NCBI GenBank assembly: GCA_008921705.1
Contig: VFFE01007039.1
Span: 1,062,688 to 1,126,687, forward strand
Direction of reading: 5' to 3'
Origin: Burhinus oedicnemus
Lineage: Eukaryota > Chordata > Aves > Charadriiformes > Burhinidae
DNA length: 64,000 nt
The position numbers were made by a program, and so were the translations under genes. Each line of letters starts with the position of its first letter. Position 1 is the first letter of the stretch. Under the pieces are notes generated by a model that was not told the DNA's origin, searched no databases, and was given only the letters and a program-made list of their open reading frames with translations. This document shows positions 63,796 to 64,000 of this stretch, piece by piece.

Positions 63796-64000
63796 CACCT
63801 TTCATGTTTTCTCCTTCTGATGGATCTGGTGGATCTGATGGAAAAGACGGCATATTTTTCACGATGTCTCAAAAATCCTGCCTCTTCTTTCATTATTAGC
63901 AAAGGGTCATTTCTCCCTTATCCTTACCTCAGTTTCCACCTTCAGAAGTGTAAGTTTTAGCAGATACATCCAAGTGCTCTGAATGGTCAAAGCCACTCAG

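Noticed and set aside
1..64000. Search for CRISPR arrays, bacterial operons, rRNA, tRNA, snRNA or mitochondrial insertions
   Set aside because: No regularly spaced repeats, ribosome-binding-site/operon structure or known RNA gene motifs were seen; the sequence is vertebrate nuclear DNA.

Overview
The window looks like nuclear DNA from a bird. The main evidence is a 5'-truncated CR1 retrotransposon at about 391-923. Its 3' tail and its two terminal ATTCTATG-type units at 906-923 are characteristic of avian CR1. Two much older, heavily mutated CR1 relatives (of the CR1/L3 kind shared across sauropsids and other amniotes) lie at about 19170-21120 and 61400-61660. Visible repeat density is otherwise low and most of the window is moderately AT-rich, as expected for avian intergenic or intronic DNA. 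I cannot name the species or order.

Layout. Positions 1-325 are very GC- and CpG-rich and look like the edge of a CpG island whose promoter or first exon lies off the left end. A (TAA)n microsatellite (326-390) then abuts the CR1 copy (391-923). From about 940 to 64000 I find no convincing protein-coding gene, rRNA, tRNA, snRNA, CRISPR array or bacterial-style operon. The many short open frames are about what chance gives at this base composition; most of the longest lack an ATG, and none resembles a family I know. The only recognisable coding homology is decayed CR1 reverse transcriptase: a YADD catalytic box survives at 19767-19778 in the old copy, followed almost at once by a stop. That old copy is split by about 400 bp of unidentified sequence.

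The rest reads as a large intron or gene-poor intergenic interval. It holds low-complexity tracts and several compact clusters of transcription-factor-like motifs that could be conserved enhancers: homeodomain/PBX-HOX at 6808-6916, MARE/forkhead at 33400-33426, GATA/SOX at 42863-42899, homeodomain/E-box at 45236-45281, and a POU-like palindrome at 60031-60040. Two short segments look somewhat exon-like: 31956-32211 on the + strand, and 63719-63795 on the - strand, which would encode a hydrophobic helix ending at a good splice donor. Both are tentative.

I found no new multi-gene biological system. The best-supported observations are the two ancient CR1 fossils and the insertion inside the first. 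The regulatory and exon candidates are inferences that need cross-species alignment or RNA data.
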